This document shows positions 1-7,157 of a stretch of DNA of 11,305 nucleotides, piece after piece. Positions within the stretch are counted from its first letter, which is position 1. Each line of letters begins with the position of its first letter. Below the pieces are notes generated by a model, which was given only the letters and a program-made list of their open reading frames with translations, ran no database searches and was not told the DNA's origin. Source of the DNA: a bacterium (GTDB taxonomy: Bacteria; Patescibacteriota; CPR2; UBA1875; JAJYID01); the NCBI GenBank assembly GCA_021823605.1, contig JAKANV010000015.1, forward strand, positions 1 to 11,305, read 5' to 3'. The position numbers and the translations under genes were made by a program.

Positions 1-565
1 TCCACGCCATTGTCAGGATAAAAGCAATCGCGGCTGCTACATTTGCAACAATTTTGGGACTTGCAGTTGAGTTTTTTGCTAGAGTTACTATTAGTGTGGC
101 TGCGGCTACATTGACAACGAAACCGCCAACACTAACTATTGCGAATTTTGCAAACTCTTTTTCCTGGGATTGGCCTTTGGCTTTAGATTCAAAAACCCAA
201 TGCTTATTCCAAAAATAGGAGTTTATAATAGCAGACACGAACGAAATTCCTTTAAATATAGAATAATAAATACCGGCAGACAGGCCAGTAATGAGTATTA
301 GTAGATTTAAGACACCGAGATCGACAAATGTATTAAGTCCGCCAGTTTCACCAAACTTTATAAACTGATATATCCCTTGTGATCTTTTGCCGATAAATCT
401 GGCAACAAATATCCCAATCGGCGGCATAAAAAGTAGCATCAGTGCAACTGCTACATAAACAGCAGGATTTGTTATGCCAAAGTTATTAACCATGATTGTA
501 GAGAGAGCTGCTGCAGCAATACCGATAATTATCGAGGCTTTATAATCTTTTTTTGGATCACCCAT
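1..565 (-). CDS. GtrA-like multi-pass membrane protein, C-terminus beyond the window
   Basis: I translated this from ATG 565-563. It stays open for 188 codons to the left edge, so the 3' end is missing. The protein is strongly hydrophobic with about six membrane segments, near residues 10-30, 36-57, 75-95, 100-118, 142-163 and 172-188. The segment FIKFGETGGLNTFVD (68-82), followed by INSYFWNKHWVFES (114-127), matches the GtrA/DPMS-like pattern of a glycine-rich first helix and an Asn-x-x-x-Asn-(K/R)-x-W-x-F loop. A second GtrA-like half begins at EFAKFAIVSVGG (137-148). The first two helices (1-57) are an N-terminal addition to the usual four-helix domain of roughly 120-140 residues. GtrA-family proteins are linked to moving polyprenyl-phosphate sugars for cell-surface glycosylation, but no glycosyltransferase neighbour is visible. 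AAGGA lies 9 nt upstream of the ATG. The family call is fairly secure; the substrate is unknown. Confidence 0.8.
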   Translation of the reverse strand, partial: MGDPKKDYKASIIIGIAAAALSTIMVNNFGITNPAVYVAVALMLLFMPPIGIFVARFIGKRSQGIYQFIKFGETGGLNTFVDLGVLNLLILITGLSAGIYYSIFKGISFVSAIINSYFWNKHWVFESKAKGQSQEKEFAKFAIVSVGGFVVNVAAATLIVTLAKNSTASPKIVANVAAAIAFILTMAW

Positions 566-617
566 TTTATTTTTTCCTTCACCTCACTAAAGAGGATTTA
601 TTTAATTTTATATATAA

Positions 618-646
618 ATAATACCAAATATGTCGAGCATAAACAA
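618..646 (-). promoter_or_regulatory. Promoter for the GtrA-like gene
   Basis: On the minus strand, TTGTTT (646-641), a 17-nt spacer and TATTAT (623-618) form a sigma70-type promoter. TGG directly before the -10 box makes it an extended -10. Transcription would start near 611 and give a 5' leader of about 45 nt before the ATG at 565. A second candidate, TTGTTA-17-TATGCT, lies about 20 bp upstream. Confidence 0.55.
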
Positions 647-671
647 TAAAAAAATGAGTAACAAATAGAAG

Positions 672-705
672 TGGCCTGCCAGGGAATATTCTCCCTAGCA
701 GGCCA
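672..705 (-). terminator. Long hairpin after the winged-helix-like gene, probable terminator
   Basis: TGGCCTGC (672-679) and GCAGGCCA (698-705) are perfect complements. AGGGA (681-685) pairs with TCCCT (692-696), leaving one C/A mismatch and a 6-nt loop, so 13 bp form in all. The hairpin begins 32 nt after the stop codon at 738. On the minus strand the following DNA is T-rich, but the solid run of seven T only comes about 17 nt later, so termination may be weak. On the plus strand no T tract follows. Confidence 0.5.
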
Positions 706-737
706 GTATACTTCGTTTGGCTTCTGCCTTGAGCTCC

Positions 738-1562
738 TTAGTCGGAACTTGGTATGGTGATGTCTGGCTGACCGCTTGTGGCCCCAAAGGCATAGGGACC
801 AAACATGGCTGTTGCCCGGCCATCTTCCCACCTGATCGTGAGCAGATCAAGGTCTTCTCCGAGTTCTCCAGGAGGACCATGGGTGATGACTTCACCATCG
901 ACATTGACGTCGACATCCCTGCGAAACTGCATCGTTGTGCCAGTTCTCTCGTCAGTTAGGCTGACGAAATCTGCGGGTGTCGTTTCCGGCGGGTTGGAGT
1001 CAGAACTCCTGGATGGCGTCTCGGAAGGTTCGGTTGATGCCGGCGGTTCGGCCGCATCATAGTAATACCGCGTTCCAGCTCCCATGCCTTCTCTCCGGAG
1101 TCCTTCATGCGTATCAATGGCCTCAGACACGAGCTGCCTCCACTTGAGCGGCTGCATGTCTTCAATGCCTAGCTTTCCTTTGATAGCACTGGCAGGTACA
1201 CCACTTTCGTAGTCGCCACTTTCCTGCAACGACTTGACAGCAAGCGGGAATTCCACAACTAACTGAGCATCGTTCATAACACACCTCCTCTCCCTCATTG
1301 CATTCTTGACATACCAGATCTTGTTACGAAATGCCACTTTACCGCTTTTTAAAGCAAGAAACAGGGCTTTCTCCGTCAGTCCTTTTGCCCGCAACTCCTG
1401 TAGGATATCTTTTGTCTTAGCCTCACCTCCCATATCCAACAGAACTGCGGTTGCTTCCTGTGCGAGAGCTTTCTCTTCAACGCTAAGTGGCGGGGGTATC
1501 CCGCCCAGCTCATACATCGCGTTTTTGAGCTCTTCTTTTACATCCTCGGAAGTCTTCTGCAT
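738..1562 (-). CDS. Unrecognised protein with two winged-helix-like segments and a C-terminal beta-rich domain
   Basis: This is a 274-residue protein that I cannot assign to a family. Residues 35-85 (helical, ending KVAFRNKIWYVK) and residues 105-168 (helical, ending GAGTRYYYD) each read like a winged-helix unit of helices followed by a short wing strand. Residues 170-195 are a Pro/Ser/Thr-rich linker. Residues 198-274 are strand-rich and acidic, with TTMQFRRDVDVNVDGE and LLTIRWEDGRATAMFGPYAF. A DNA-binding role is an inference from this appearance only. The start is set by AGGAGGTG at 1572-1565, just before the ATG. The same octamer recurs at 1289-1282 before an in-frame ATG (Met96), so a 179-residue short form or a second cistron is possible. 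The gene is divergent from the sigma factor gene, and its base composition is richer in G+C (35 of 60 bases in 1021-1080) than the window's centre. Confidence 0.75.
   Translation of the reverse strand: MQKTSEDVKEELKNAMYELGGIPPPLSVEEKALAQEATAVLLDMGGEAKTKDILQELRAKGLTEKALFLALKSGKVAFRNKIWYVKNAMRERRCVMNDAQLVVEFPLAVKSLQESGDYESGVPASAIKGKLGIEDMQPLKWRQLVSEAIDTHEGLRREGMGAGTRYYYDAAEPPASTEPSETPSRSSDSNPPETTPADFVSLTDERTGTTMQFRRDVDVNVDGEVITHGPPGELGEDLDLLTIRWEDGRATAMFGPYAFGATSGQPDITIPSSD
1282..1289 (-). promoter_or_regulatory. Internal ribosome binding site before Met96
   Basis: AGGAGGTG on the minus strand is a perfect anti-Shine-Dalgarno complement. GGAGG is placed 6 nt before the ATG at 1277-1275, which lies in the frame of the surrounding gene. 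The sequence is as good as the site at the gene's own start and better spaced, so it probably drives a second start giving a 179-residue product. Confidence 0.6.
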
Positions 1563-1636
1563 AACACCTCCTGACCCTTAAAGTCATAGTCGGCAAAAGT
1601 TTTGCTAAAGTTCTCCCTCGCACGTATCTAATATGT

Positions 1637-1665
1637 ATCTTACCATAAAAGTTATGCTTTGTATA
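1637..1665 (-). promoter_or_regulatory. Promoter for the winged-helix-like gene
   Basis: On the minus strand, TATACA (1665-1660), a 17-nt spacer and TAAGAT (1642-1637) with a preceding TGG fit a sigma70-type promoter with an extended -10. It lies only 13 bp from the -35 box of the oppositely directed sigma-factor promoter, so the two may compete for polymerase. Confidence 0.45.
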
Positions 1666-1678
1666 GGCTTTAAATGGT

Positions 1679-1708
1679 TTGATAGGAGCTTAATCATTAT
1701 GGTATAAT
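1679..1708 (+). promoter_or_regulatory. Strong promoter for the SigH-like gene
   Basis: TTGATA (1679-1684), an 18-nt spacer and a perfect TATAAT (1703-1708), preceded by TGG, form an extended -10 promoter of the housekeeping type. The transcript would start near 1715, leaving a leader of about 50 nt before the ATG at 1765. Confidence 0.75.
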
Positions 1709-1764
1709 GTGTAAAGTTCTTTGGTAGTTTTATCATGACAGTCAAAACCTTTGGGAGGTGGGTC

Positions 1765-2415
1765 ATGGCAATTGAGTCTAAATGGACAGCAAGAACACGT
1801 GGAGATTTGCTGTTGGTGGATAAAATCCGAAATGGCGATGAGTCTGCTTGGTCCACCCTGATTGAGATGTATAAGGGGTTCATCAAGCTCAAGGCGTCTA
1901 GCTACTTCATCTACGGTGGTGATCAAGACGATTTGGTACAAGAAGGCTTGCTGGGTTTTTGCAAGGCCGTAAGAGACTATCGCCGAGAGAGAGAGGCGAG
2001 TTTCCGAAGCTTTGCAGAGCTCTGTATCACACGCCAAATCATAACAGCCATCAAGACCGCCTCACGCCAAAAGCATCAACCCCTCAACAACTATATCTCA
2101 TTCAGTCAAACACCTTCCAGTACTGATGATGAGAGTTGCACAATGGCTGACATTCTGCCCACAAACCCCCTACTAAACCCGCTGATTCAAATCAGTGCTA
2201 AGGAAGAGTTGATCGCGCTCACAGAGAAGCTCTGTAATGACCTCCTGTCAGACCTGGAAGCCTCGGTACTGCTAAACTATATTAGGGGCCAATCCTATGA
2301 GGAGATTGCAGAGCAGATGGGTGTCGATACGAAGAGCGTTGACAACGCTCTCCAGAGGATAAAGCGTAAGGTGGACCTTCACCTGAAGGCCCGCAATTCG
2401 TTTCTAGACGACTGA
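1765..2415 (+). CDS. Alternative RNA polymerase sigma factor, SigH-like
   Basis: This is a 216-residue sigma70-family factor that would direct RNA polymerase to a separate promoter class. Region 2 covers about residues 30-105, with the core-binding motif DDLVQEGLLGFCKAVRDY (55-72). The -10 recognition part, SFRSFAELCITRQIITAIK (79-97) and then TASRQKHQPLN, is nearly the text I remember from Bacillus subtilis SigH. Region 4 (162-205) holds the helix-turn-helix QSYEEIAEQMGVDTKSVDNALQRIKRK. There is no region 1.1 or region 3, and the length matches SigH (about 218). I place the start at 1765, not at the upstream ATG 1735, because GGGAGGTG sits at 1753-1760 with GGAGG 6 nt before this ATG. In Firmicutes SigH serves the transition state, sporulation and competence. 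Sporulation is not suggested here, so competence or stationary phase is a guess. No anti-sigma gene is adjacent. Confidence 0.9.
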   Translation: MAIESKWTARTRGDLLLVDKIRNGDESAWSTLIEMYKGFIKLKASSYFIYGGDQDDLVQEGLLGFCKAVRDYRREREASFRSFAELCITRQIITAIKTASRQKHQPLNNYISFSQTPSSTDDESCTMADILPTNPLLNPLIQISAKEELIALTEKLCNDLLSDLEASVLLNYIRGQSYEEIAEQMGVDTKSVDNALQRIKRKVDLHLKARNSFLDD

Positions 2416-2426
2416 CATGATAAAAC

Positions 2427-2459
2427 AGAGGGCCCGGTTCGTCCGGGCTCTTGCTTTTT
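2427..2459 (+). terminator. Intrinsic terminator after the sigma gene, possibly bidirectional
   Basis: AGAG-G-GCCCGG (2427-2437) pairs with CCGGGCTCT (2443-2451), with one bulged G and a short TTCGT loop. TTGCTTTTT follows on the plus strand. The hairpin begins 12 nt after the sigma-factor stop. The dnaB stop is at 2461 on the other strand, and the hairpin there is followed by GTTTTATC. It may therefore stop both convergent transcripts, more weakly for dnaB. Confidence 0.85.
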
Positions 2460-2460
2460 A

Positions 2461-3801
2461 TTATTTTGTTGAGTGCTTTCTGTCAAGACTTCGGAAAGCT
2501 GTCTGTTCCTGTTTGAACATCAGTTCAACACTGCCAATAGGACCATTTCTATGTTTCCTTATAATGATTTCGGCAATTCCCTTTTTCTCCGTTTCCGTAT
2601 TATAAAGTTCGTCTCTATAAATAAAGATTACAACATCAGCATCCTGCTCGATAGAACCTGACTCACGCAAATCAGATAGTATGGGTCTTCGGTCTGGTCT
2701 GGACTCAACACCCCTGGAAAGCTGTGAGAGTGCCAGAATGGGAACATTAATTTCTCTAGCTAAACCTTTTAGCGACCTTGATATTTCCGAAATCTCCTGT
2801 ACCCTGTTTTCGGCTGTTCGCCCCTGCATTAGCTGTAGATAGTCGACTATGATTAATCCCAAGCCTTTCTCCGCCTGAAGCCTTCTGGCCTTTGTTCTCA
2901 TTTCCAAAACATTAATAAGCGGCGAGTCATCAATAAAGAGCGGTGCCTCAGATAACGTCGCCATCGCCCTACCGATTTTAGGAAAATCATCATCATCGAG
3001 ATTACCGGTTCTAAGTTTCCAGCTGTCAATCTTTGCCTGAGATGCCAAAAGTCTGTCAACCAACTGCTCCTTGCTCATTTCGAGAGAGAAGAGTGCGACA
3101 GATATTCCCTCTATACCGGCTACGTGTTCGGCAATATTTAAAGCCAGTGATGTTTTACCAACGGATGGTCTGGCCGCCAAAACTATCAAATCACTCGGCT
3201 GTAAACCGGCCAAAATATTATCAAGCTCTTTAAATCCTGTCGGAACACCTCTGAGTTTGTCTTTGTCTTTATGTAGCTCGTCAATTCTTTCAAATGAATC
3301 TTCTAATATATTTTTTATCGGAATAAACTTACCCTTCAAGTGTTTTTCGGCAACTTTGAATATCTTTTGCTCTGCCTCGTCCAGAATCTTCGATGTCTCA
3401 TTTTTTTCATTATATGCAAGGCTTGTAATATCACTGGACGATTCAATCAACCTTCTCAAGAGTGCCTTATCCGCGATTATCTTTGCGTAATGAATGATAT
3501 TTGCTGCCGATGGAACAGAGTTAACAAGAGTTGATATATAGCCGGCGCCACCAACACCTTCGAGCAGTTTCTTCTCGGTCAGTTTATTTGTAAGAGTAAC
3601 GAGATCTATCGGCTGATTCTTCTCGTATAAACTAATCATATTGTCATAAATGATTCTGTGGGCATCTGAGTAAAAATCTTCCGGAATCAGGATATCGGCA
3701 ACTTTTATGATGGCATCTTTTTCGAGCAATATCGAACCAAGTACCGAAATTTCCGCTTCCTCATTATGCGGCGGTATTCTCACCGTCAATTCTCTTGACA
3801 T
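2461..3801 (-). CDS. dnaB: Replicative DNA helicase DnaB
   Basis: This is a 446-residue hexameric helicase that unwinds the replication fork 5' to 3', normally loaded at the origin and coupled to primase and the clamp loader. The N-terminal DnaB domain covers about residues 8-110, starting at the usual PHNEEAE. The RecA-like domain begins near 185 (GVPTGFKELDNILAGL). Walker A is RPSVGKTS (211-218), the catalytic Glu is in LFSLEMS (Glu241), and Walker B is LIIVDYLQLM (316-325). The sensor region is LALSQLSR (356-363), followed by RRPILSDLRESGSIEQDAD (371-389). The arginine-finger segment is RKHRNGP (415-421). Length is typical, and no intein interrupts the P-loop or other motifs, which are common intein sites in dnaB. 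AAAGGA lies 6 nt before the ATG. It follows dnaX after a gap of 31 nt and is probably cotranscribed with it. Confidence 0.97.
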   Translation of the reverse strand: MSRELTVRIPPHNEEAEISVLGSILLEKDAIIKVADILIPEDFYSDAHRIIYDNMISLYEKNQPIDLVTLTNKLTEKKLLEGVGGAGYISTLVNSVPSAANIIHYAKIIADKALLRRLIESSSDITSLAYNEKNETSKILDEAEQKIFKVAEKHLKGKFIPIKNILEDSFERIDELHKDKDKLRGVPTGFKELDNILAGLQPSDLIVLAARPSVGKTSLALNIAEHVAGIEGISVALFSLEMSKEQLVDRLLASQAKIDSWKLRTGNLDDDDFPKIGRAMATLSEAPLFIDDSPLINVLEMRTKARRLQAEKGLGLIIVDYLQLMQGRTAENRVQEISEISRSLKGLAREINVPILALSQLSRGVESRPDRRPILSDLRESGSIEQDADVVIFIYRDELYNTETEKKGIAEIIIRKHRNGPIGSVELMFKQEQTAFRSLDRKHSTK

Positions 3802-3832
3802 TAGTCGTCCTTTCTACCCTCGCTCTAACTAA

Positions 3833-5365
3833 TTATCCTACAACTTCTCCACCCAGTACATCTAAAAACTCGTCAATTGTTGTTTCTTTCTTCTTTTCTT
3901 TCTTAACCGGTGCCTTACTTTCCTCTTCGATTGCTTTCATATTTTTCCGTTGGCCGAGCTTACAGATTACACTATAACCACGCCCGCAAACTTTCGATAT
4001 CGCCTCCTCGACGATTTGTCTGTTCCTTCTATCTTCAATTCTTTCTTTATGAAATTTATATGGAAAGACTAGATGAATCTCATCACCCACGAGCGTCGGT
4101 TCTGATTCTCGAACGAAAGCATGTATAGAGTTATTCTTTGATTTTATCTCAAAGAGTACTTGGTTCCATTTTTCCAGTGACTTATTGCCGCCCTTAGCCT
4201 CTGCTTTCGTGTCATTTTTCTCTAATTCATCTACGTTAATTACTTTTTTGCTAACATTTTGAATGTCCTTATTCTCTGTCATTCCGACCGAAGTGGAGGA
4301 ATCCCTTTCTGCATCTTCTTTCTTCATTAATTCTCCCTGAAAACAGTTAATAATCTTTAAAATAGCAACCTCGAGTGATAACTGAGGATATAGCGCAAAA
4401 CGAAAGTTCCTATTACATTCACTCAAAGTCTCAATCGCATAAACATATTTACCCGTCTTGGCATTATCTCCCAAGCTTTCCTTCACCTTCTCTCTATACA
4501 AATCCATGATTCCCTTCGTTAACTGTCCAATGTCGGCACCATCTGCTAACACTTCCTCCATAAACCCTAAAGCTTCCTTTTTCTTTCCGTTCTCAACCAT
4601 ATCGGCTAGCATGGTTATTTTCGTATTATTAATCATGCCTAAAAGCTCGGCCACCTGGGTTTCTGTAATCTCCTTCCCATGAAAATTCATGGAGATTTGG
4701 TCAAGGATAGATATCGCATCCCTCATGCCACCCTCACTCGCATTTGCAATCAAGGCAATGCCTTCCTTTTTAATCTGCACTTTTTCGGACTTTGCGATTT
4801 CTTCAATTCGTTTTTCAAGTTCTGATTTGCTGATTCTTTTAAAGTCAAACCTCTGACATCTGGAAATAACAGTTGCCGGAATTTTGTGGATTTCTGTTGT
4901 CGCCATGATAAAAAGAGCGTGACTTGGCGGCTCTTCTAGCGTCTTAAGAAGAGCGTTAAATGCTTCTTTCGTCAGCATATGAACTTCATCTATAATAAAT
5001 ACTTTGTACTTCAGCTCGCTCGGAGAAAACTTTACCTTTTCGCGCAAATCACGAATCTCATCAATACCGCGGTTTGATGCTGCATCTATTTCTATGATGT
5101 CTAGAGCAGTTTGATTATTAATCGAAGTGCATGAATCACATTTGTTGCAAGGATTTCCATCTTTGGGGCTTTTGCAGTTCACGGCTTTCGCCATTATCCT
5201 AGCAATAGACGTCTTGCCTATGCCTCTCGGCCCACAGAATATATAAGCATGGGAAAAGCTAGATGATTTTATAGCATTTAGAAGAGTCTTTTTTATATGC
5301 TCTTGCCCCTCAATCTCTATAAAATCCTTCGGTCTGTATTTTCTGTATAGTGCTATTCTAGCCAC
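3833..5365 (-). CDS. dnaX: DNA polymerase III subunit gamma/tau
   Basis: This is the 510-residue ATPase subunit of the clamp loader, which opens the sliding clamp and places it on primed DNA. The protein opens with the signature ALYRKYRPKDF. Walker A is GPRGIGKT (45-52). The zinc module has Cys64, Cys73, Cys76 and Cys79. Walker B is FIIDEVHML (123-131), sensor 1 is in ATT (155-157), and the SRC motif with its arginine finger is at 168-170. Domain III continues to about residue 340. A charged linker (about 355-410) and a basic, acidic-ended tail follow. I see no clear A-rich slippage site for a programmed frameshift, so a single product is likely. The start codon is GTG (5365-5363) with AGAGG about 6 nt upstream. 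It is the first gene of a dnaX-dnaB unit; recR and the YbaB-type gene, its frequent neighbours, are absent here. Confidence 0.96.
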   Translation of the reverse strand: MARIALYRKYRPKDFIEIEGQEHIKKTLLNAIKSSSFSHAYIFCGPRGIGKTSIARIMAKAVNCKSPKDGNPCNKCDSCTSINNQTALDIIEIDAASNRGIDEIRDLREKVKFSPSELKYKVFIIDEVHMLTKEAFNALLKTLEEPPSHALFIMATTEIHKIPATVISRCQRFDFKRISKSELEKRIEEIAKSEKVQIKKEGIALIANASEGGMRDAISILDQISMNFHGKEITETQVAELLGMINNTKITMLADMVENGKKKEALGFMEEVLADGADIGQLTKGIMDLYREKVKESLGDNAKTGKYVYAIETLSECNRNFRFALYPQLSLEVAILKIINCFQGELMKKEDAERDSSTSVGMTENKDIQNVSKKVINVDELEKNDTKAEAKGGNKSLEKWNQVLFEIKSKNNSIHAFVRESEPTLVGDEIHLVFPYKFHKERIEDRRNRQIVEEAISKVCGRGYSVICKLGQRKNMKAIEEESKAPVKKEKKKETTIDEFLDVLGGEVVG

Positions 5366-5390
5366 TTAAATCCTCTCGCCTTAGTTAATG

Positions 5391-5418
5391 AGTATAAAAA
5401 GTATAAACCTAAATGCAA
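5391..5418 (-). promoter_or_regulatory. Possible dnaX promoter
   Basis: On the minus strand TTGCAT (5418-5413), a 16-nt spacer and TATACT (5396-5391) could start dnaX transcription near 5383, about 18 nt before the GTG. A second TATACT lies at 5405-5400, with a weak -35 (TTAAAC) 17 nt upstream. The -10 boxes are convincing and the -35 boxes are not. Confidence 0.4.
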
Positions 5419-5488
5419 GTAAGTTTAAGCATGTTTTATGTGCCTTGACTGTTCATAAACCGTTTTTTCTTGTGGATAGGCAGAATTG

Positions 5489-5494
5489 TATACT
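5489..5494 (+). promoter_or_regulatory. Possible -10 box for the radical SAM gene
   Basis: TATACT stands 33 nt before the ATG at 5528, at a suitable distance for a short leader. No good -35 box is found 16-18 nt upstream (TTTCTT is the best), so this is only a candidate. The gene also lacks a visible Shine-Dalgarno sequence. Confidence 0.3.
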
Positions 5495-5527
5495 TGTTTC
5501 TCCTCGAATCTACTTTAAACTTAAATT

Positions 5528-6304
5528 ATGAGACCAAAAATAATCAAAACTCAAGCGAAGGAGATATTTACCAAAACTAAATTGCCCGGAGCGGACTGGG
5601 TAATAAATCAGTATGTTGGTTGCGGGCACAACTGTAGCTATTGTTATGCTAGATTTATGAGCAGATGGAAAGGATATGGCAAATGGGGTTCTTGGATCGA
5701 AGCTAAAATCAATGCTCCAGAACTTGTGAGAAATAAGCATGTTGTTGGTAAAGTATTTATGAGCTCAGTCAGCGATGCCTATCAGCCAATAGAAAGGGAG
5801 CTAGAGTTGACACAAAAAGTGTTGGAAAATATGGATAAAAATATAGAGCTATCTATACTGACAAAGTCAGATTTAGTTTTAAGAGATATTGATATACTTA
5901 AGAAATTCAAAAAGATAGATGTTGGTTTTACGATAAATTCATTTTCAGGAAAAGAGAAAGAAATGTTTGAACCAGATTCTCCGGCAAATCAAGAAAGAAT
6001 TAAGGCCATGAAGGTACTAAAAAAGAACGGAATAAAAACATATACCTTTGTCAGCCCTATAATACCAGGGTTAATCAATATTGAGGAAATTATCGAGCAA
6101 ACAAGAGATTACACAGATTATTACTGGTTTGAAGTTTTGAACTTACGAGGTGCCGGTAAAGAATTTACGGAACTTTTAGAGAGAGAATACCCTGAAAGTT
6201 ATAAAATCATGTGCGATAAAAGATTGCTTGCGGATTATGTTAACAAATTAAAAAACACCATCCAAAAGTCTGGCGTTAATGTAAAAGGAATTGAAATCCA
6301 CTAA
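5528..6304 (+). CDS. Radical SAM protein, spore photolyase-like (SPL/COG1533) family
   Basis: This is a 258-residue radical SAM enzyme. The cluster-binding motif is GCGHNCSYCYARF: Cys32, Cys36 and Cys39 in CX3CX2C spacing, followed by the Tyr-Ala usual in this family. The SAM-binding region continues with VFMSSVSDAYQPIE (about 76-89), typical of the uncharacterised spore-photolyase-like radical SAM proteins that begin with a K-x-P-G-x-x-(F/W)-x-x-N-x-Y-x-G-C stretch. ILTKSDLVLRDIDIL (109-123) and FVSPIIPGLIN (173-183) follow the barrel pattern. True spore photolyase repairs spore photoproduct and is longer. The shorter relatives have mostly unknown substrates, so I make no substrate claim. 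No Shine-Dalgarno sequence is visible before the ATG. The gene is convergent with the acyltransferase-like gene, and the TAA (6302-6304) overlaps that gene's stop. Confidence 0.88.
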   Translation: MRPKIIKTQAKEIFTKTKLPGADWVINQYVGCGHNCSYCYARFMSRWKGYGKWGSWIEAKINAPELVRNKHVVGKVFMSSVSDAYQPIERELELTQKVLENMDKNIELSILTKSDLVLRDIDILKKFKKIDVGFTINSFSGKEKEMFEPDSPANQERIKAMKVLKKNGIKTYTFVSPIIPGLINIEEIIEQTRDYTDYYWFEVLNLRGAGKEFTELLEREYPESYKIMCDKRLLADYVNKLKNTIQKSGVNVKGIEIH

Positions 6305-7155
6305 CTCTTCATTCTACTAATCCACCATTTAGCCTCTTGATTTTTGTAGAATTCAAACCAAATTCTATTATCATAGAAACCAAGTGGTATTTTACCGACT
6401 AATTCTTGTTTAAAATTAAAGATCCCTTCATTAGCAGACCCTCCCCAACTAATATATCTTGTTTTATCAAGATAATAATCAATTAGCATAGCAGTCGATA
6501 TACCAGAAATATTCTTGGACGTTTTTGAATAGCCAATCTCTCCTATACAGACATAGTTTGGTAACGCTTCAATAATAATATTTATAGAGAGCACATCTTT
6601 GTCTCTTACAACTTCGAAAAACTTAACATCTTTTAACAGTGGATAAATCGCATAGTACAAAAGAGAGCGTGTTCCTAACCTCTTTTCATGTGTCTCGGCA
6701 AGAAGTTTTGTATGCTCTGACTTGTAATATGGATCAGTAACTGGCTTTAATTTAAGCCCATCAGCTTCAGCTTTTCTTAAATATGACCGATATTTACTCG
6801 TAGGTATAAAATCAGTTGTTCTAAAAATGAATTCCATCCCATAGGGATCTGTAATTTTCTTTTTTAATTTATAACCCTCTTGATTTTTAATCTCTATTGT
6901 TGGGGTTTCTCCCCAAAAAATAAGATTTACCGGAGAATGCTTTGTAATAATTTTCTGTATCGTACTATTAAGGCTTGCTTTGTCGATGTCACCTTTTATC
7001 CTAGGAGAAACAAGGGTTGCGACCTCTCCATCAAAGTAATATAAGTAATCATTTTCTAAAAACGGTTCACCAAATATGCTCGCATTACAACTTATTACAT
7101 GATAAAAATCTCTAACATTTCCGTTTACATTTTTTTCTTCTTGAGAACTAAGCAT
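6301..7155 (-). CDS. Putative FemAB/GNAT-like acyltransferase
   Basis: This is a 284-residue soluble protein with no clear exact family. The C-terminal half suggests a GNAT-type acyltransferase of the FemAB or DUF2156 kind. Residues about 120-132 (YRSYLRKAEADGL) resemble the segment where such proteins state R-x-x-(I/L)-R-K-A. The later segment SWGGSANEGIFNFKQELVG (about 237-255) resembles the FemAB ending in which a G-x-x-x-x-x-G-(I/L)-x-x-F-K motif precedes a Gly-containing turn. Known relatives move amino acids onto peptidoglycan precursors or lipids using aminoacyl-tRNA, but the substrate cannot be read here. The first 110 residues are less conserved and may be a degenerate copy of the same fold. 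It starts 2 nt after the stop of the 7158-8105 gene and has no Shine-Dalgarno sequence of its own, so it probably relies on translational coupling. Confidence 0.6.
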   Translation of the reverse strand: MLSSQEEKNVNGNVRDFYHVISCNASIFGEPFLENDYLYYFDGEVATLVSPRIKGDIDKASLNSTIQKIITKHSPVNLIFWGETPTIEIKNQEGYKLKKKITDPYGMEFIFRTTDFIPTSKYRSYLRKAEADGLKLKPVTDPYYKSEHTKLLAETHEKRLGTRSLLYYAIYPLLKDVKFFEVVRDKDVLSINIIIEALPNYVCIGEIGYSKTSKNISGISTAMLIDYYLDKTRYISWGGSANEGIFNFKQELVGKIPLGFYDNRIWFEFYKNQEAKWWISRMKS

Positions 7156-7157
7156 TT

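Noticed and set aside
695..1062. Plus-strand and other-frame open frames over 695-1165
   Set aside because: They are shadows of the G+C-rich minus-strand gene, with no ribosome binding sites or recognisable protein features.
1735..1764. Ten extra residues at the start of the sigma factor
   Set aside because: ATG 1735 has no Shine-Dalgarno sequence, and the added DNA includes the GGGAGGTG that serves ATG 1765.
3833..4330. Programmed frameshift in dnaX
   Set aside because: I looked for an A-rich slippery heptamer with a downstream hairpin in the 3' third and found none convincing.
5420..5523. Inverted repeat TAAGTTTAA / TTAAACTTA in the dnaX-radical SAM gap
   Set aside because: Nine A+T-rich bases about 90 nt apart are easily a chance match, and no neighbouring features support an operator.
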